Assembly: GCF_963924675.1 (NCBI RefSeq)
Contig: NC_089232.1
Span: forward strand, 41,146,022 to 41,210,021
Direction: 5' to 3'
Length of the DNA: 64,000 nucleotides
Source: Phocoena phocoena
Taxonomy: Eukaryota > Chordata > Mammalia > Artiodactyla > Phocoenidae
Of the stretch, positions 11,816 through 22,955 are shown piece after piece (positions within the stretch are counted from its first letter, which is position 1; each line of letters starts with the position of its first letter). A program made the position numbers and the translations under genes. Under the pieces are notes generated by a model. It had not been told where the DNA came from. It searched no databases and was given only the letters and a program-made list of their open reading frames with translations.

Positions 11816-12865
11816 CAAAGTTATCATCAGTAGGTAGATCAAAATGGTTTCCCCACTGAAATATCTGTGCTCCACTTTGGCCTTTAGAATCTTCTGGCTT
11901 CATCTCTCTAATATCCCGAATGGGGGCCCATGGAGAGGGGAGGGCCTAGGAGGTATGTAGGGAGAAGCAATAGGAATTTTGTTTTCTCTTTGTAGTTCCC
12001 ATTTAGTTCCTCCTTGCCACCCTTCACACCACCCAAACATACATTTAGGCAGAAACAGAACAGGATATACTAACAAGTGGATAGACAAGTGGATGGATAA
12101 ATGGATGCAGATTTATTTTTTTAATATACAGTATATTATATTCTATTTCAATTCTAATGAATTATTAGGAATGTTTAAAAATCCTTATAAATAACCCCCA
12201 AATGGAAAAGTCTTTTCTCAGTAGGACAGGGAAGGTTCATGTAATCAAAGGTTATGGAGTTCAAGCCTATAAAATTAGAACACTAAAACCAGACAGTGTT
12301 TCCTGAATTTTGGAAGACATTGTTCAGAACCAACAAAGGGAGCATTTGCACACTAGTCAATAAACCTTGGAACTTACTCCCCCAGGTAAGTCTAGGCTTA
12401 CAGAAAAAAGCTAAGTACACCAGCAAGTTCAAGGAGTTTGGATACATTCGCGCATGGCAGGAGCTCAACGGGAAACTTGAAGAACACCCATACTTGTTCC
12501 CAGAGGCCAACTCCATGGACGGCAACTGCACTCCCCAAGGCATGTGTCTTGGTGCCCCTGTTAGAAACAACTCAGGGCTAGATAGAATAGCAAACCGGCC
12601 CAAGGTGACATATTCTTAAATAAGGCATGGGTCACATTGTTCTTTATCTGGCCTCAAGGCAGAGTTCACTCTCTGCTCTGGAGTGCTCTGCAGCTGTTGG
12701 CAGAGCTGACCATAGAGATAATCATCTTAGGAGAGATTCTCTTACAACTCAGTGGAATGAGAACTTGTCGCGTATCTAGAAAACATACAAGCATGCATTA
12801 AATGGAAATTTATTCCAGAGGAAAAGAAGAACGAAGGCAGAGGAATGTTCTTCAAATGCCAGAAC
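11816..12865. other. Unique intergenic DNA, no gene seen
   Basis: The frames at 12283-12603 (-) and 12296-12619 (+) overlap on opposite strands and show no protein family. AT-rich at 12110-12200. Confidence 0.45.
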
Positions 12866-12869
12866 AGCC

Positions 12870-13265
12870 CAGTGGAAGCAGGGGTCTGTCAGTCAAGATA
12901 GACTGGGTTTGCAGCAGGAGTAAACAACCCTCAGACTTCAGGGGCTTAGAACGACAAAAACAAGTTCATTTTTCCTCACATGCTCTACAAGTCCATCCCT
13001 GATCTGGGGTGGGGGGTGACGGTTGGGACGTGCAACTCCAGTTGCCCTCACTCAGGGATGGGCTGAAAGAGCCCCTTACCCGGAGCGTCCCCGGCCACGA
13101 GCAGTGGGAAGAGAGGTGAAGTGTTCATTTCACACTGAGTCTCACAGATTCTCCCTGAAAACAGCACTCATCCCTTCTGTGACCATTTCATTGGCCAATG
13201 CAAGTCACCGTGCCATGGTTAACTATAAGGGCTTGGAAGTGAAATTCTCCCACAACCAGAAGAAG
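12870..13265 (+). repeat. Old interspersed repeat, family not assigned
   Basis: Phrases such as 'acttcaggggcttagaacga', 'catttcattggccaatgcaa' and 'taactataagggcttggaag' recur in an old mammalian repeat that I recognise but cannot name with confidence. An LTR or DNA element is possible. Confidence 0.4.
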
Positions 13266-13881
13266 AACAAGAAACATCAGCGAACAGTTCTAAGAACTAC
13301 CATCAGGATATTTGTTTGCTGGGCACCAGACGGCTGAGCCAATATCCTTGTTTGTGAAGTGCTGAGGCCAGGTATCAGGTTCAGATGAGAAAGAGCTTCC
13401 ATGTAACAGAAAGGGCTGGCTAAGGAAGCAGCAAAGTCCTTTTCACTGGTTGTACTGGGAAAGAACATAGAGACTTTCTCTAAGAAATGCTAAAGGAATC
13501 CCAAATGACAATAGGAGCCAAATAGGTAGCATAATGTGCGAATCATCCAGGGAAAAAAAATACGCCTTAACCATATGGAAATAATCTATGGTTCCATAAA
13601 GACATTTGCTCTCTCCCATGTGTCTTCATAGGTGGAGACTTCCCAGTCAACTTTTGAAAGGGACAGAGACTAAAAGGACATTCATTTACTTCCAAACAAG
13701 AACTGTGTGTGACAGATGGTGGCTGACACCACACCTCAGCCCAAGAGCCAACAGAGAGTGGAGGGGACAGGGGAAGCTGGGGGTGTATACCCCGTGAAAA
13801 AGGGGGTATAACTCAGGCTGAGTGCTTCCCTGTGGGGAGGCAGACCCAATGTGGCCAGATTTTCCAATCTGATTGCTTAAG
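13266..13881. other. Unique intergenic DNA, no gene seen
   Basis: No repeat or coding signal recognised. Confidence 0.4.
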
Positions 13882-14116
13882 AAAGGCGAGAGGGCTTCCC
13901 TGGTGGTGCAGTGTTGAGAGTCTGCCTGCCGATGCAGGGGACACGGGTTCATGCCCCGGTCCAGGAGGATCCCACATGCCACGGAGCGGCTGGGCCTGTG
14001 AGCCATGGCCGCTGAGCCTGCGCGTCCGGAGCCTGTGCTCCGCAGCAGGAGAGGCCACAACAGTGAGAGGCCCACGTACCACAGAAAAAAAAGAAAAAGA
14101 AAAAAAAAAGGCGAGA
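13882..14116 (+). mobile_element. CHR-type SINE, short form, with TSD
   Basis: The body is 13892-14106 with a 10-bp target-site duplication 'aaaggcgaga' (13882-13891 and 14107-14116). The tRNA-like head and 'gggttcatgccccgg' B-box region are present. Two G are lost in 'gcagtgttgag' within the A box. The tail is an impure A-tract (aaaaaaaagaaaaag). The longest open frames across this stretch are SINE translations. Confidence 0.95.
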
Positions 14117-15612
14117 AATCTTGATACATACATACACTTTCCCCTTTTGCAATGTTGGTGCCATTATTTTCAAAAGACACTCCGTGGACCGAACGAAGCA
14201 TGATGTAGGCTGGATCTGGCCAATGGCCCGCCAGTTCATGGCTTCTGCTGGAAAGAACAACTCTAAGTACGGATGTGGGGGAAATGGGGAATTGTATGGT
14301 CTCTAAGACCCTGGGGGGAGCCCAGTAAGTATCACCCTTCTTCCTGAATTCTGAACTAATGGAAAAATGAGACAAAAAAGTGAGCTGATGGGGGTTGGGG
14401 GAGGGCAAATTATAACTTTTCTTACTGAATAAAGAAAGACAGGGAAAGATGGGAAAGTCAGCTTCCTAAATTTAGAGATGCTGGACTGGGTCAGGTCTCT
14501 CCCCCCTCCCTTCCTTACCACCCATGCCCAAGTGCACGAGGTGTGCCCCTGCCAGGTAGCTGGTTCCCTAAAAACACAGAAGAAGAGGCAGAGCTACCTA
14601 GGCCTGGTTTCTCCTTCCAGATTCCCCCCATCAGACAATTCACTCCTTCTCCCACCAAGAGAGATGAGGGTGGGCAGGAGAGTTTCAGATACACAATAGT
14701 GGTGGGAAGGACGAGATCCCACAAAGTTACTTCCAGCCAAGGCCACCTCTAGCACACGGTGCATCTTGGTGAGAATTACAAAAAGGCGCTCCAACCTGGC
14801 AGCTGAACTGCAGAAAGGACCCTTCCTCCCAGCTGATGCAGCCCCAAGCTGGGGCACACAACTTGGCAAGAAGTACCAGGGCTAGATTCCAGCCCACACT
14901 TGCCTACTCGGACTGGTGCCTAAGTACAAAAAACCCACAAGTGCCCATAGAAGCCCTGCTTCAGACTTTAATAATCCTATCACTTTGATTCCAGATTCTT
15001 CAGTCTCCAAAGTAACCACATTGTGAACAGCACCCAATCTCTGTCCACCTCCAACAGCTGGAATTAATATGGGTCCAGGCTGTGTCAAGTCTGTGAATGG
15101 GGTGGAACGGACAAAAAGTGGACTGCCTGGCAGAGCGGGTGCCTTTTTTATTGTTATTATTGTCCTCTCAATTTCCCAGTCATGAAGTTGGTACAAATTT
15201 TCAAAGCGCGAACAGCCATTTTTTTAGCATGTCAGAATTTAGTGAGGCTATAATCATTTCTTCACAATGTTTCTTAGTAAAGAATATATTAAGGGAGACA
15301 TTGTTTTAAAAGTTTCCATGTACAACTGTGGCTTGTCCCAAATTCTTTGTATTCAGATGTCAGACTATAATTGTTGGTTAGCAGCAAGGTTACCAGATGG
15401 GTTATAAAATGCATTTCAAATGAATATCAAAAGGACTTAAGGAAAATACAATACAATTAACAGCTGGTGTAGTTGAGGCAGGCTATGGTTTCACTGTAAA
15501 AAAAAAAAATAACGCAGTCTTCATTAGAGTGAAGCATATTTCTTCATCCATGACATACCTTCTTCATTTCTAGAGTTCAACTCAAGAAGGAAGAAAGACA
15601 TCCAGCTCTAAT
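14117..15612. other. Unique intergenic DNA, no gene seen
   Basis: Short, mutually overlapping frames only. A purine-rich to pyrimidine-rich switch is seen at 14380-14520. No known repeat. Confidence 0.4.
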
Positions 15613-15652
15613 TAAACAAAACAAAACAAAACAAAACAAAACAAAACAAAAA
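15613..15652. repeat. (AAAAC)n microsatellite
   Basis: About eight consecutive AAAAC units. No SINE body is recognisable upstream, so it is not obviously a SINE tail. Confidence 0.95.
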
Positions 15653-17610
15653 GGAGTTGGAAATTTCTACTTATCAGGGGTGAGAGACATGCCCATGGAG
15701 GGGAAAGCAGAATGAAAAACAAAGAATATTGAGTTGCAGCTGATCTCGCTAACATTTCATAACCAGCGAAATGCAATCAGTGCTGTCTCCAGAGACCCAC
15801 ACAGGATGTTAGACTTCTACATTCTTTCATATTTCTACTCAAGCCAGGTGCATTTAGAAAAAAAATTAAATGTTTGATACTATTTAGCTGGAACTGAGTT
15901 CTTTTCTTTACCACATTTCCAACAAACAGAATTCCACATTTTGCCAACCTATTTCCAGGTCACTGATAATGTTTTAAGAAAAGAAAGCAGACGTGATCGA
16001 CTGGATAATCTACAAAGACCACTCTTTCAAAACACAGCTTAAGTGAGACCCACTCATTCGTTCATTCATTCGTTCAGCTAGCACTTACCAAGCATCTCTA
16101 AATAGGCAGGGTAATAACTGCTTCTACAGCACCCTTCCCTTTCCTCTAAGACCACAAAGTACACAACCAAAGTTGTTTTTATGTACAGTTTTAAACCGTC
16201 ACATTTTTCTTCTCAGTGAGATGAGCAAGTGACATGCTTACCCTTTAATAAGTATCTGAAGAAGAAATAAGCAAACAAACCGACTCCACTCCACACGTAA
16301 TTCCTTGCATGTAAAAAAGAGGGAGAATATATGTGTATTATGGAGAACATATATTTATGATTATCACTTTCACGAACAGAGAGATGTCCTAAATATGGAG
16401 TTCCTGGGAGTAAGCAACAGCAAACACTCTGCTGTTGGCAACTGTGGTTGCACTGATCTCAGGGCGGAAGGCTGTGGCTGAACCCTCGGGGGTAGAGCAC
16501 GTGGCTTTCTTCACTTATCTTTCTAACTCTTTCCACTTGGAGACCTGTAGGGTGCAGGGCAGGTTCACAGATAAATAGTCCTAACATAAGACGCCCGTAA
16601 CGATGCGCTTGCTTTCTCCTCTTCTCCCTTCCCTCACAAAGATAACAAACAGAGGAGGAAAGCGTGGCACATGGGAAAGTGGAGTTAAAATGTACTGCAC
16701 GTTACTAATCCTAACATAACATTGGCAGCTTGTACCATCCCCCTGCCAAACCCAAATTAACACACTGCCTTACTGGAAGGCAAAGGCTGCAGCTATATTT
16801 ATAGCTCAATTAACAAGTTTCATAACTAAACCTCCAGAAGTCCTAGGCAAACCTGACAAATGCTATGCATCTTAACGCCACGATGACCCTGCCAGAATGG
16901 CACCATCTTCTAACGGGGAACAACTCCTGCTTTCACCTTGTGAGAACAATGATGATTGGCACCGGCCCATCTGATAAAGGGAAGCCGGCTGGGCAACTCG
17001 GCTCTTGTCAGGGGTACATCTCTAACAGCTCCCAACCAGCACACATACGGTTGATTCAAGCAGGCGGCTAATTCTTCTTCCCTTTGCAGATGGATGGAAA
17101 TGCCTGCTCCTCAGGAGCCAATGGCTGCAAAGGATGGCTGCCATCTTATGACTCAGGAGCCTTGGTCCTTCCGGGAAGAGTGTAACAGAAACACAGGGTA
17201 CGTCACTTGGCGGGTATTGTAACTTCAAAAGAAGTAGAAAAGCTCTTCATAGTATCTTCCAAGCAGGTTATTTTTGCTTGAGGGGGAAAGGCTCTTCAGA
17301 GGATGACTGGTGCACAGGTGGTACTGTTGGGATGACTGGGAAGGGTATGGTAAAGTGTTTTTAATACAGCACTTGACTTAGAGCAAACTGCCTGTAGAGT
17401 CCAGTCCAAGATTCCCTTTTCCCCAGGAAGAACACACATGAGCGCATGGCACAGAGCACTGTGATGATCTACTTGCTCATTTAGCTCCTCTGTGGGAGTG
17501 TCAGCTCTCTGAGCCCAAGGAGGGAGCCACATTCTGTAACACGGTGGCTGCTGCAGCATTTCGTTCAGAAGTCAGTAACAGTCAGGGCTCAGCATTTGTG
17601 GATGAGGAAA
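15653..17610. other. Unique intergenic DNA, no gene seen
   Basis: It includes a short (ATTC)n-like tract at 16051-16077 that leads into a possible antisense L2 scrap. No coding signal. Confidence 0.4.
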
Positions 17611-17648
17611 TGAACCAATGAATGCATGAATGAATGAATGAATAATTC
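17611..17648. repeat. (GAAT)n-rich microsatellite
   Basis: 'atgaatgaatgaatgaataa' with an interrupted unit upstream. Such tracts often mark L2 3' ends. Confidence 0.8.
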
Positions 17649-17964
17649 AATAGATACACAGTACCCTTCTCCCACATACCATCCAACTTAGAATTCTGCA
17701 AGCCTTTTGGTTTAATTTACAGGCTGGAGTTACACACACTTCATGCACCATCCTCACATCTTCCTATCAACTATAATGCCCCTCCACCTCCCTCTATCAT
17801 GGGTCTCTTCCCCATGAAGAGCTGGTTATTCAGGTCACAAAACTTTGGAAAACACCTACAATTTGCTGGTCAGAGCCCACATTCATTTCTACTGTTTGAA
17901 ACCCTTAGCTACTAACATGGGGGCAGAGGAGATGGTCAACTATTAATGCTACTTGAATATATTA

Positions 17965-18065
17965 AGGTCCACAACTTTGGTAAGTTACTAATTCCTGGGC
18001 TTCGGTGCTCTCATCTGCAAAATGAGTTAATCCTGAATTATCTTTAGGTGACTTTTCAACTTTAA
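17965..18065 (+). repeat. MIR SINE fragment
   Basis: 'taagttactaattcctgggc', 'ctcatctgcaaaatgagtta' match the MIR core. Confidence 0.5.
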
Positions 18066-18511
18066 ATCACTACGATTTTATTTTTCTGCCCTCTAGTCAT
18101 ACCTACACATATGAATGGCATACTTCTTTGTTCTCCTATCCCCTAAAATGGATGATTGCTGAAGCTATTTTTAAGACACCAAAACTTCTGAATCTGGTGT
18201 AAGAGAGCCCACACTCTTTTGCCGACTTTGCACTCTCATTGCTGGGCCTTTGAGTTCCAAGTACAAGAGTATTCTTTCCAAGGAATATAAAAGGATCATT
18301 TTCTCAGGACAACTTTTGTGGCTGCTAAAAAAAAAAATCATAAAGCTACAAGCACAGGATAAACAGGATAAGACAAGTAAGGTGCTGTTATTAAGGTAGA
18401 CTGGAGTCAGACTAATAAGGCAATTCTGCCAGGGTTCAAGGATCGATTGTCCCTCCCTGCTTTTTCAAGGAACAGGATGTGGAACAGAGAGGCCTGTTTA
18501 ACAAGGACCTT
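18066..18511. other. Unique intergenic DNA, no gene seen
   Basis: No repeat or coding signal recognised. Confidence 0.4.
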
Positions 18512-18750
18512 AAAGAGGTAGTCCAGGGCTTCCCTGGTGGTGCAGTGGTTGAGAGTCCGCCTGCCAATGCCAATGCAGGGGACACGGGTTCGTGCCCCGG
18601 TCCGGGAAGATCCCACATGCCGCGGAGCGGCTGGGCCCGTGAGCCATGGCCGCTGAGCCTGCGCGTCAGGAGCCTGTGCTCCGCAACGGGAGAGGCCACA
18701 ACAGTGAGAGGCCCGCGTACCGCCAAAAAAAAAAAAAAAGAGGTAGTCCA
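18512..18750 (+). mobile_element. CHR-type SINE, short form, with perfect TSD
   Basis: The body is 18526-18736 with a perfect 14-bp target-site duplication 'aaagaggtagtcca' (18512-18525 and 18737-18750). Intact A-box and B-box regions and a pure A tail suggest a recent insertion. A 6-bp tandem duplication gives 'gccaatgccaatgc' between the boxes. Confidence 0.96.
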
Positions 18751-18889
18751 CTGGCCAAATCTGGCCCCCAAATATGTTCAGTGGGCCAAGTTGTGCACAG
18801 CTGCTGAGGTTTTGATGTGAATTTAAATAAATGCCTTTGGGTGGGTCATGGACTGCCCAGTTTATCAATGGTCCTTACCACTCCCTGTG

Positions 18890-19062
18890 TCTTCTATCTA
18901 TGTCTTAACATTTTCATTCATTAATGTCACTGGCCCTTCGTTAAATTCACTGCATCTGTCTTCTCTTACTAGAATAGAATGCTATGTCCCCTGAGTATAA
19001 GACGGTCCTCTGTTCATGTTATATACAGTGCCTTGAAGAGAGTCTGGCTCATGTAAGTATTC
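18890..19062 (+). repeat. L2 LINE 3' fragment
   Basis: 'tgtcttctatctatgtctta', 'atgctatgtcccctgagtat' and 'tacagtgccttgaagagagt' follow the order of the L2 3' end. It abuts the opposite-strand L2 at 19065. Confidence 0.5.
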
Positions 19063-19064
19063 TG

Positions 19065-19870
19065 TACCTATTTAGACACTGTACCAGGTACTGGAGATTT
19101 TGAGATGAATGATACAAAGTGCCTTGTCTCAAAAGCTCACATTTAAGAGAAGGGATAAGGAACACAGGGAAACACATATAACAACACAGCACAATAGCTC
19201 TGATAAGGGAGCTATGTTAGAAAAGATGGACAGGAACGCAGGGAACATTTGCATTGTTCCTCAGTGTTAGTAGAAGCTCATGACCTGGACAAGGGAGAGA
19301 GGGCATTCCACACAGAGGGCTGAGACTGTGTAAAGTCACAGAGCGTCAGAAGTACACACGTTCGGGACTCAGGCCACTTCAGTCGAGGTCGAAGAGACAG
19401 CGCAGAGGAGGAGCCGCTAGAGGTGACACCAGGGAGGTAGAACCTTTGCAGGATTGTGAAGACCTCCAGGGCCGCCGTGCTGAAGAGTTCAGAGGCTATT
19501 CTGCCGGAAAGAGATACTATTAAAGTATTCCAACCAGGGAGTGGCAAGAAGAGAATGGTGTTTTTGAAAGTTACTCTGACATCACTCTAGGGTTGGGTTG
19601 GCATGAGAAAAGGCTAGGAGATTTTTACAGAGGTCTCCAGGAGAGGATGAAAGCCTCTGAGGGCGGGTAAGAAAAGTTGTATTTCTCTTAGGAGAAATTC
19701 ATGCAATGGAAAACCTGGAGACAGAACTAACAAGTGGAAGAGGAAAAGAGGTAAGAGTTGAGCATGGGCCCACCGTTTCTGGCTTGGATAAACTGGGCAG
19801 ATGGTGTTGCAATGGAGGGGAGGACAAAAGAAGGAACTGGCAGGGGGTACAGCCAATGAATTGTCCATAT
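19065..19870 (-). repeat. L2 LINE, about 0.8 kb
   Basis: It begins with the reverse of the L2 tail ('gacactgtaccaggtactgg') and continues through antisense L2 body words: 'ggagagagggcattccacac', 'ttactctgacatcactctag', 'agatggtgttgcaatggag'. Ends near the young SINE at 19918. Open frames here are not genes. Confidence 0.75.
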
Positions 19871-19904
19871 CATGGTCCATCGTGACCTTTCTCAGGGAAG
19901 TTTG

Positions 19905-20136
19905 AAAAAAATGAGGGGGGGCTTCCCTGGTGGTGCAGTGGTTGAGAGTCCGCCTGCTGATGCAGGGGACACGGGTTCGTGCCCCGGTCCGGGAAGATCC
20001 CACATGCCACGGAGCGGCTGGGCCCGTGAGCCATGGCCGCTGAGCCTGCGTGTCCAGAGCCTGTGCTCCGCAACGGGAGAGGCCACAGCAGTGAGAGGCC
20101 CACATACCGAAAAAAAAAAAAAAAAAAAAAAGAGGG
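19905..20136 (+). mobile_element. CHR-type SINE, short form
   Basis: The body is about 19918-20130, with an intact tRNA-like head and 'ggttcgtgccccggtccggg' B-box region, ending in a run of about 23 A. The target-site duplication is blurred by the A tail: 'aaaaatgagggg' upstream versus 'aaaaagagggg' downstream, one base shorter. Confidence 0.94.
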
Positions 20137-20218
20137 GATTGAAAATAAGTGCAGTGGATCAAAGAAGGAATATGATGTGAACAATAAAGGCTCTTAGAAG
20201 AAGGGGTGATTTATTTAT

Positions 20219-20560
20219 TTTTTCAAAAAACTTGGGGAAGGGGGAAGGGGGATGAATAGACAGGACACAGGAGGTTTTTAGGGCAGTGAAACTATTCTGT
20301 CTGATACTACAGTGGTGGGTGCATGCCATTCTGCATTTGTCAAAACCCATAGAATGTACAACCCCGAGAGTGAGCCTTGATGTAAACTACGGACTCTGGG
20401 TGATGATGTGTCACTGTAGGTTTGTTCATTGTAACAAACGTACCACTGTGGTGGCAGAGGTCGATGGTGAGGAAGGTTGTGCCTGTTTGAAGACAGGAGG
20501 TATATGAGAAATCTCTGGGCTTTCCACTCAGTTCTTTTGTGAACATAAAAAGAAAGTTTA
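20219..20560 (+). repeat. Old L1M-type LINE 3'UTR
   Basis: The phrases 'acccatagaatgtacaaccc', 'gatgtaaactacggactctg', 'gtaacaaacgtaccactgtg' and 'tatatgagaaatctctgggc' in this order are the familiar 3'UTR of old mammalian L1M elements. The small open frames across it are part of the repeat. Confidence 0.8.
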
Positions 20561-20764
20561 TTAATGAAAAAACTTAGTGAAGTTTGAAAAGGGAAATAAG
20601 GTGGTATCTTGCCAGAAAAGCAAAGTCAGGAAAGACAGTGGTTTTCTTTCTTTCTCTCTTTCTACAGATATAGGAATATAAGTACTTTTAGGCTTTGAAG
20701 TGGTCTGTGAGGAAAATATTTGAGAGAGAAGATATAGTTGGTGCAAATAAAACTCCTTGGGAAG

Positions 20765-20820
20765 GACTTAGAATAGCGCCAGGTGCATAGTAATTGCTCA
20801 GTAAATGTCAGATCGTTATC
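20765..20820 (+). repeat. MIR/L2-type 3' end scrap
   Basis: 'gcgccaggtgcatagtaatt' followed by 'gctcagtaaatg' is the common 3' end shared by MIR and L2. Confidence 0.6.
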
Positions 20821-22049
20821 ACTACTGTAATATCCATTACCGTCTTCTTTATTGTATAGTAATTTAGGTCACTGCCCAGCTCACTAGCGAGACCATTAGT
20901 TCGTATAGAGAAAGGATGTGACTACTTAAGAGTTTGTGTTCCTTACAAGCACTTAGTACAATTCCTCCAACAGAATCTTTATTCATTGATTGATTCATTC
21001 ACCATAGTTATTGAACAAATGGTGGCAACTGAATCTTCTCAGAGGGTCATTTGGGCTTCTGCCTTTATTCCAAGTATATTTTAAGGATTTTTATCCTTAC
21101 CTGTGAAGTACCATGTGGTATGTAATAAACAAATGGCCCCGGCCCTCTCAGTTTACAATGCTAAACTCATCTGTGTCAGTTATGAGACTTCCAGCCACAG
21201 AGAGCATAATTACAAGTCTAGAAGAAGGAGACTGAGGGCTCTAACTGGAGTAGGATCAGAGACTCCATAATGACATCAAAGATTGGGGTCCTTCTATTTT
21301 GCTGCTGTGCTGATCTTAGTGTCGCTCTCATCCAAAAGCTGGCCTCCTTCAGTGTCACAACACGGCCATAGTAGTTTTAGGTGTCACTTATAGACAGAAC
21401 AACATCCAGAGAATAAGAGACCATTTCCTCCTGGGTACCTCTGTTGTGAGAGGGAACCTTTCCAAAAGACCCCCAGCAGACTTGTCTTACATCTCAGCGG
21501 CCAGAACTGTGTCACAAGCCAGAACCTCAAACCATCTCTATGTAGCTTTGGGGAATGGGGCCACCATGGCTGCCTCAGGCTATTTAGGAGCTACCCCCTA
21601 GGGAAGGGAAGCAACCTTTCCAGAGTACATGGTCTTATGGTGGAGAGGTGACCCTGGAATCAACAGAGTTCTGCTTGGAAGGATAAAGAAATGGGGTGGG
21701 GCAGAGAAATGGATGTTGGAGAGACAGTCAACAGTGTTAGACTTGAATCAAGACTAATACAGCATAAGAATAAAAAAGATGATATAAAAATGTGTCTCTT
21801 CTAATATGTGGACATAAAATTTTTCTTCTGGAAGTTACTCTATGAGGATATAGAAGATATACTAGTAAAATGATGAACAAGTAAATAACTACTTCAAGTT
21901 TCAGCCAGGTGATATGAGAAGGGCATCATCAAAGTGCTTAGAAACGTACCACACACACTGCCGTGTGGTCTCAGAGTAGTTCCCATGGTGCGGGAGACAG
22001 ATTCTTCTTTCCCTCCATCAACATTTCATTGTCAGTTATGTGTCAGAGC
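20821..22049. other. Unique intergenic DNA, no gene seen
   Basis: A weak L2-like scrap is possible at 20980-21020. Otherwise nothing recognised. Confidence 0.4.
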
Positions 22050-22790
22050 TCATACCCAAATCTGGAAATAAATACTAATAAATCAGGTTTCCTCTACTAG
22101 AAGAGTATATAGTCTAGAACAGAAGACTAATAACTACATAAGTAACAGTTAACATGTGTTTTTAGATGCAGGATGAGTATATAAGGCACAGTCTAGCCCC
22201 AAATTAGCAATAGTCAGTTTTATTTGGGGGCAGGAAGAATTTCATACAGGAATGTGATGCTTGAACTGGGTCTTGAAAAGTTAAGTAGTTGCTTGCAAGA
22301 TGAAAAAGGGACTAGGAGAGACTTTCCAAAAATAGGAAATATTATAGCCAAAGGTGTACAGTACACATGTGAATCCTGCCCCCATGGAACGCCAAGTGGA
22401 TTCACATGGCTGGAGAATAGAGTTTAAGAAGGAGCGTTGTTGGGGGTAAGCTTGGAGATTTTGACAGGAACCAGATGATGGAGGGCCTTTTTTCTCGCCA
22501 TGTACATAAACTGAGATTTTGTGTAATAAGTAACACTGAAGACTCTGCAAAGTGAATAGGCATTTTAAATATCACTGGAAGCTGAGTCATGGGGAGATTG
22601 GGGTGAGAGCAAGTCTAGAGACAGGGCTTTCGGTTTAGCAGTTGCTTCAATTGTTCAGGCAAAAGCATGATATTGCTTGAGCTGAGGCAACAACTGAGAG
22701 TCTGGAGAAGAGGGAGGAATAAAACACTTGATAAAATTCAGTGACAATTCGGATGTGGAAAAAGAAATGGAAAAGTCAGAATAATTGAAT
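22050..22790 (-). repeat. L2 LINE, diverged
   Basis: Antisense L2 words occur in the right order: 'gcttgaactgggtcttgaaa', 'agatgatggagggccttttt', 'gagatttgtg'-like text, then 'tcaattgttcaggcaaaagc' and 'ttgagctgaggcaacaactg'. Confidence 0.6.
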
Positions 22791-22847
22791 AGGTGAAAGT
22801 ATGATTCATCAGGATAGAGAAGACAAGAGAAGAAGTTAAAAGGCCAG

Positions 22848-22955
22848 CATGATCAACTCATCTGGTTTGCCCAGGACTCTCCCAGTTTTGGCACGAAAAG
22901 ATCTACATCCTAGAAAACCCCTCAGTCCCAGGCAAACCAGGATGATTGGTTATCA
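22848..22955. mobile_element. Small palindromic MITE-like DNA element
   Basis: An inverted repeat of 16/17 matching bases, 'ctggtttgcccaggact' at 22862-22878 and 'agtcccaggcaaaccag' at 22924-22940. Weaker pairing extends outward ('atgatcaactcatc' versus the reverse of 'gatgattggttatcat'). It resembles small hAT-type (MER-like) elements. The family name is not certain. Confidence 0.6.

Noticed and set aside
13686..14408. 240-residue minus-strand open frame
   Set aside because: The central part is the translated CHR SINE (the same peptide words recur at 18.5, 20.0 and 25.0 kb). The rest is unsupported flanking DNA.
18526..18600. Pol III A and B boxes resembling a tRNA-Glu gene
   Set aside because: They belong to the CHR SINE head. 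The tRNA fold is broken, and the same sequence recurs in all SINE copies.
19614..20162. 182-residue minus-strand open frame
   Set aside because: Half is SINE translation and half is an old L2. There is no continuous gene.
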